DNA of 64,000 nt, taken from the NCBI RefSeq assembly GCF_040712315.1, contig NC_134015.1:24553614-24617613 (forward strand), given 5' to 3'. Origin of the DNA: Castanea sativa (taxonomy: Eukaryota; Streptophyta; Magnoliopsida; Fagales; Fagaceae). A program made the translations under genes and the position numbers. The notes under the pieces are model-generated. The model saw only the letters and a program-made list of their open reading frames with translations, was not told the origin of the DNA and ran no database searches. Shown piece after piece: positions 59,003 to 64,000 of the stretch (position 1 is its first letter; each line of letters starts with the position of its first letter).

Positions 59003-60044
59003 ATGGCTAGGAAACCTAGAGCCTACAAGAAAACTACCGCCCCCTCTACCACTGTGTTTGAAAGTGATAGGTTTAGAACAAAAAAAAAAAACCAAGAAAC
59101 TTATGAGAAGCTTAACATCTTTAGGTCGGTTTGGGCTGAGTGGCTTAATGGGGAGATTAGGAGGAACTTTGAAAGTAGGGGCTAGTTACCACTCTTAGAT
59201 GTAAAGCATCCTATTCCTGCTACTTTGATTAGAGAGTTCTATTCGAACCTTTCTGTCCACTCCAATAATTCCAACATTTAGTTTGTGAAGAGTTGGATAA
59301 GGGGTGAAGAGTATTTCATTACACCTTAGGTAGTGGCCTCTGCTCTTGGTGTACCTTTGGTACAGCAGCCTGTGTACCCTTACACTGAGACCCCTCTGCT
59401 TGATGACATTATGTCATTACCCCTCGATACTTCCTTTAGATGGGGTACTGATCCTCACATCCTATGAGCTTACTAAGCTCAATTATCTATTTTTCCGGAT
59501 TTCTTGTTATTCCATTTGGCCTATCTCTTATTTACACACAATTCCTATCAAAAGATGTGCGTTTTTGTACGCTCTCATCACTGATGCTCTTATCAGTTTT
59601 CCTTCTCTTTTTATCAGCTCTTTAATTGAGGTTCATAGGAGTAGTGCAAAATCTCAAGGTCTTTTCTTTCCGGTTTTTATTCACAAGATTTATTTAGACT
59701 TAGGTTTAGAGGACTTTCTTGCATCCGAGCCTATTCATATTAAAGCTCCCATAGGTGCCACCTTCTTTAGGCAAAGAGTGACTCAGGTAAAAGCTAGCTC
59801 TAAATGCCCTAGAGTTGAGTCTTCCATAGGTGATGCATCTAGGCATCCTTCTTCAGGCGATCCTACTGCTGAGTAGTATGTCGATCCTACCGCCGCTGTT
59901 GATCCTCCACCTTCTTCATCGAGTGATTCCTCTATTCGAAGTATATTGGATACTGTCATAACCGTTCAGGCGACGCATGAACAGATTTTGTTGGACGTGC
60001 TCACGGAGCTTCAGGCTTTACTAGCTGATTTGGCGGATGCTTGA
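59003..60044 (+). pseudogene. 'Putative plant transposon protein' ORF of the large copia element
   Basis: Start MARKPRAYKKTTAPSTTVF at 59003, end at 60044. Stops occur at 59183, near 59279 and 59327, and at 59874, with one frameshift near 59455. Preserved blocks include FYSNLSVHSNN, RGEEYFITP, FRWGTDPHIL, LYALITDALISFPSLFISSL and a Ser/Pro-rich tail ending ELQALLADLADA. It is homologous in layout to the ORF at 36211-37386 (same FPS-F-I-SLI-V core). It is in the same sense as the element and directly upstream of GGGGGAG tracts. Function unknown. Confidence 0.78.
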
Positions 60045-60613
60045 TGGTCTACTCCACCACCTCCTTTTAATGATGAGTCTTGATTGCCCTTTGGGAATTC
60101 GTCACAAAAGGGGGAGTATATATTGTGCATGGAGATAGAGGGAGTTTTTGTTAGATTGTATGTAGGAGCTTCTTGATGTATATCATTTATTTTGGTTCAT
60201 GATGTATTCTTTTTGGCGATGATGTATTTCTTTTTTATGAGTTGTATATGTTAGGGGGAGACACTATACTTTATGCTTTGCTTCTTTTCTTGTTATTTTT
60301 TTCACATATGGTACATTGGCTATTGATTCATATTATGAGGTTATTCATGGTACATGTCTTTTATTTTATGTTTTATGAAATCAAGAATTCATTTTGGTTT
60401 ACTTGTAATTTCCACACATGCGTTTATGTGTTTGTTGAGTGTTTTAGGAATATACAGGTTAATTCAGTCGTGGCTGCTGTCTACATTGGCAACTAATAGA
60501 TAGTAGTTAGGTTGAATTGTGTTTAGGGCATTTTAAATTTCAATGGGCTATTTGTAACTTTGAGCATTTCATTTTTGTGATATGTTTTGTCATGGATTGC
60601 CAAAGTGAGAGAT

Positions 60614-61472
60614 TGTTAGGTTTTAAGACCTTAGGGACTAATGTATTAGAACTTCAATATGTAATGTGTTGGTAAACCATGATCAAAACCTAGAGTCAAG
60701 GTTTAGGCTTGCTCAAAGTATGTTTAATTGTAAAATTGGAATCGAGTGATTGCAGAAATTGTTGGACAAATTCTACAAGGCTCGATTGATCAAAAATTAG
60801 ATTCGATCGATCGAGAATTGTGCAGAATTAATTTTCTGCAGAATTTTCAATTCAGCCCAAGCCCGTTTGATGTGTACGGTTTTATGTTTTACTTCACATA
60901 TAAAAAGAAAAACCCTAGCTACGTTTTACAGTTTTTTGATGTGCTGTGTTGAATCTCTTGTGAGGTCTAGAGGTGTTTACCTTCATACACACTTAGGGTT
61001 ATCAAGATCAAGATTCATGTAAAGAACTTGGTGATCGCTTTAGTTGCAGCATAAAGAACTTAAAGAAGATCTAAAACCTTTGAGTGTAGTCTCAAAGTCA
61101 CAAGTAGGAGAACTTGTGATTGCAGTGGATCAAAGACAGAAATAGTCCGTGGACTCGGAGCTATCACTTGGTTATGGTAGTAAGTTTTCTACTCGAGGTA
61201 ACAATAGGATGTTAGTGGTCTAAGTTCTATTGTACAAACTTCAATTCTTTCATAGTGGATTTGTTTTACCTTGAGGATAGCTAGGTTAAATCCTCCCCAG
61301 GTTTTTTACCATTTTGGTTTTCCTAGATCATCAAATCTTTGTGTTCTTTACTTTCCGCATTATATTTGTTTTACACATATTTGTTTAACCTAGTTTTAAT
61401 TAAGAAACTTATTATTCAACTTGGCTTAATATTAGGTTAAACATATTGTGTTAAGGGGTCTAAAACTTTACA
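60614..61472 (+). repeat. 3' LTR of the large pol-less copia element
   Basis: 859 bp from TGTTAGGTTTTAAG to AAACTTTACA. It is preceded by TTGCCAAAGTGAGAGATT, a worn polypurine tract. It contains GATCGATCGAG near 60800. Confidence 0.92.
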
Positions 61473-61477
61473 TCAGC

Positions 61478-62247
61478 AAAACATTGGTCAATGCAGAAAC
61501 TAGGTATTTGCCATTGGAAAAGCTTGCGGTAGCATTTGTCCATGCTACCAGGAAGTTGCCACATTATTTCCAAGCCCACACAGTATATGTATTAACTAAG
61601 TACCCCCTGCAATCTCTACTTATTAGGTTTGCCTTTACAGGGAGATTAGCCAAATGGGGAACTAGGCTCGGGCCATTTGATGTCTGGTATAAGCCTAGAA
61701 GCTCGATCGAGGGGCAAGTGCTCGCTGACTTCATTGCAGAGTTCACTCCCCACAAGGGAAGCCTCGACGAGGTTTATAACGTGCTAGTTTGGGCCTGGAA
61801 GGTGTTTATTAATGATGCATCCAATGCCAAGGGCACAAGAATTGGTATCGTACTCATATCTTCAGAAGGAGTAAAGCTAGAACATTCTTTGAGGTTTGGT
61901 TTCTAAGCGTCAAACAACAAAGCCGAGTATGAGGCACTTATTGCAAGTCTCAAAGACGTGAATAAACTAGAAGTTGTAGATTTAGAGGTATATTCGGACT
62001 CTTGGTTGGTCATCAGCCAGGTTAAGGGAAGCTTTGAGGCTAAGGACTCTTGAAGGGTTGAATATTTAAGATTGGTGAGTCAAATGATGGGCGAGTTTTA
62101 GAAGGCCAAAGTAGTCCAAATCTCCCGAGGACAGAACAGGCATGCTAACTCTTTAGCCACATTGGCGTCCTCCTTGGACAATGAAATTTCCCAGCTAATC
62201 ACGGTAGAGGTGTTGCACAAGCCCAGCATTTATCCACGAGGGGGGTC
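61478..62247 (+). pseudogene. Gypsy RNase H end and second (archaeal-type) RNase H
   Basis: It continues the RNase H cut at 46371: KTLVNAETRYLPLEKLAVAF, then LAKWGTRLGPFDVWYKPRSS and GQVLADFIAEFTP. A second RNase H domain follows: VFINDASNAKGTRIGIVLIS, ASNNKAEYEALIASLKDV, VYSDSWLVISQVKGSFEAKD, NRHANSLATLASS. The first motif reads INDAS where family members have VDGAS. A second, archaeal-type RNase H is diagnostic for the Tat lineage. Stops near 61904, 62052 and 62098. Confidence 0.88.
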
Positions 62248-62898
62248 TTGGTTGTTTCAAAACTAAAATCAAGCTGGATGGATCCGATTATAGAATTTCT
62301 AGCCGAGGACCGTTTACCAAGTGAAAGTAGAGAAGCTGATAGGGTGTGCAAGGTTGCTGCACGGTTTTGGTTGTCCCTATACCAAAGGTTATACAGGAGG
62401 TCATTTGGAGGCCCCTATTTATTATGCCTCTACCCCTCTAAAGTCAACGACCTTTTAACTGAATTGCATGAGGGGGTATGCGGCAGTCACGTTGGAGGTC
62501 AGTTGTTGGCTCACCGTGTGATTACCCAAGGTTTTTGGTGGCCATGGATGTAGAGGGATACCTCTATGTACGTAAAAAGGTGCGAGCAATGTCAGAACAC
62601 ATGCACCAGTCATACATCAACTGGCAGGAGGCTTAAACCCCATCAGCAATCCATGGCCCTTTGCGCAATAGGGGCTAGACATCATTGGCCCATTCCCCCA
62701 AGCAACCGAGAATAGGAGGTTTGTTTTGGTAACTGTTGATTATTTCACCAAATGGGTTGAGGCTAAAGCACTGGCCAACATCCGAGATGTAGATATCAAG
62801 AAGTTTGTTTGGAAGAACATAGTGACGAGATTTGGGGTACCAGAATCTTTGGTGTCAGATAACAGGCTACAATTTGACAACATCGACTCCAACGTATA
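62248..62898 (+). pseudogene. Gypsy integrase, N-terminal part, truncated
   Basis: The HHCC zinc-finger region shows LHEGVCGSHVGG, GFWWPWM, then CEQCQ. The catalytic core begins FVLVTVDYFTKWVEAKAL (first Asp present) and reaches FGVPESLVSDN (second Asp). It then breaks off at about 62898 before the third acidic residue. Stops lie at 62551 and elsewhere. A short repeat (TATTCGACTCCAACATA) and a new LTR follow. Confidence 0.88.
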
Positions 62899-62933
62899 GG
62901 TATTCGACTCCAACATATTCATAGAGCAATGGT

Positions 62934-64000
62934 TGTTGGGGACATATTTATATGTAATTGGCATATCCTTTGACAAAACGCACTTTACTTATATTTGGGT
63001 AAATCTAAGTAGGTTCAAGATGATCATTACAAGTGGTTAAATTAAAGACATAAAGATTACTCAAAAACTGCTCAAGAAAAGTGCAAACTGCAGGTCTCGA
63101 TACCTCCTCGACAGAAGCTCGATCTGTCGAGATTCATTAAAGCTCGATAGATGTCTCGATCGATCGAGCTTACGGGTTTCAGATTATAGCCAGTAACATT
63201 TTTACTCTAAAAGGCTATTTGTTTATGGGTTTGTATAATTCTTATTGGACTAGGAAAGCCCAAGGTTTGTGTAAACCTATTTGGAATAGGAGAGCCCATT
63301 AAGCCCCTATGTAAAGGAGGTGGAAAAAGAAAAACCTAACCCTAGAGAGCTTCATAAGGTTTTCTTTTTGAAACCCTAGCCTCCTCCTACAGAAGAAAGA
63401 GTTCTTGCTGCGTTTCTTGTACGCCTTTGGGTTTTGTGACCAAGCAAAGTCTCTTGCACCAACATTGAAGATCTTATTGGTGTTTCTATGTGAAGCTACT
63501 GCAAATCAACTACAACAATCAAAGGGTTGCTATGGAGTTAGTCACGTACTAGGATTCGTGCAGAGGAGTAAGCCGCATACTGGGATCCGCGCAAAGGAGT
63601 AAGCCACATACTGGGAGCCACGCATCAAATTGGTTAGTCACATACTTGGGAGCCATGCATTAAAAGGAGAAATTGTCACTACAGAACAAGTCCAATTGGG
63701 TATTGGGGTAAGGGTTCAACTTTAGGTTGGTAAGGTACTTGGGATTCCTTTACTTGTAACCGCTTGTTGTGATAATAGTGGAATTTCGAGAGTGGTGACC
63801 TTAAATTCACCCGGTGGGGTTTTTGCTGTGTAGGTTTTCCTCATTCGTAAACAAATCACCGTGTCAATTTATTTTCCGCTGCACTTTAGTTTATTGGTGA
63901 TTTGTTTATGCTACCACACGTTTGCATGTTAATTTGATTAATTAATAACTTGGCTAATTAATCAACTTAATTCATCACAAGGGGTCAATATGTTTTTGGC
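62934..64000 (+). repeat. Sirevirus-type LTR running off the window
   Basis: It begins TGTTGGGGACATATTTATAT and aligns with the LTRs at 3966-4973 and 26437-35614. It holds a TCGACAG/TCGATCGATCGAG array (63095-63170) and about four units of the CATACTGGGATCCGCGCAA type (63540-63660). The TCAATATGTTTTTGGC at the edge is close to the expected LTR end, so the element body, if any, lies to the right. Confidence 0.85.

Larger units (their letters stand above)
46377..61472 (+). mobile_element. Pol-less Sirevirus-like copia element carrying gag and a transposon-protein ORF
   Basis: The LTRs are 46377-47209 and 60614-61472, with a primer site at 47212 and duplication TCAGC. Without the nested element it is about 8.3 kb. 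The order is gag (47245 on, split), a 3-kb noncoding spacer, a palindromic array, a putative plant transposon protein ORF (59003-60044), polypurine tracts (AAAGGGGGAG at about 60102, AGGGGGAG at 60250, and a worn one before the LTR), then the 3' LTR. No protease, integrase or reverse transcriptase is present, so it must have depended on a helper element. Confidence 0.88.

Noticed and set aside
60242..60496. Hydrophobic frame between transposon-protein ORF and 3' LTR as an env-like protein
   Set aside because: 84 residues of AT-rich sequence with no signal beyond hydrophobicity; it lies among polypurine tracts that are noncoding in related elements.

Overview
This window looks like repeat-dense nuclear DNA of a woody eudicot. 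The plant-specific gene and transposon families support that. Several repeats remind me of oak/chestnut-type genomes, but that is from memory and of low confidence. Almost everything is mobile-element DNA in nests. Only two stretches look like host genes. A three-exon KNATM-type gene (KNOX/MEINOX protein without homeodomain) lies at 20.7-24.0 kb on the + strand. A single-exon SKP1-like gene with one premature stop lies at 41.94-42.41 kb on the - strand.

Left nest (1-14.9 kb). The 3' half of a Ty3/gypsy element gives an integrase (+), then a long antisense ORF of the plant-mobile-domain (PMD) type, then a probable 3' LTR. The antisense ORF is split by a hAT element (3348-12248, 8-bp target duplication). 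The hAT transposase is in turn split by a pol-less Ty1/copia element of Sirevirus type (3966-9051, 5-bp duplication CAAAG). Between 15 and 20.6 kb lie several MITEs, including three copies of a small family whose two ends are each a palindrome.

Middle (20.7-45 kb). After the KNATM gene come three diverged copies of a tandem repeat unit, two SINEs and a large insertion cluster (26437-39509) that splits the third unit. The cluster contains an LTR and internal part of a second pol-less Sirevirus-like element. An 8,030-bp rolling-circle (Helitron) insertion sits in that LTR exactly between A and T. It has three successive CTAG ends and carries captured exons of a PhzF-like and a SPIRAL1-like gene. 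A solo LTR with duplication GCATA lies further inside. A non-autonomous CACTA element (39770-41378) splits the repeat unit again. The SKP1-like gene and a tandem duplication follow.

Right nest (45-64 kb). A Tat-type Ty3/gypsy pol (reverse transcriptase, RNase H, second RNase H, integrase start) is split by a pol-less copia element (46377-61472, duplication TCAGC). That element is split inside its gag zinc knuckle by a pol-bearing copia element (48154-54961, duplication ATTAG/ATTGG). The window ends inside one more Sirevirus-type LTR.

Two themes run through the window. First, the pol-less copia elements keep gag and/or a 'putative plant transposon protein' ORF at the place where Sireviruses carry their env-like gene. 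Second, TCGATCGA-type palindromic arrays recur in LTRs and internal regions of several copia families.
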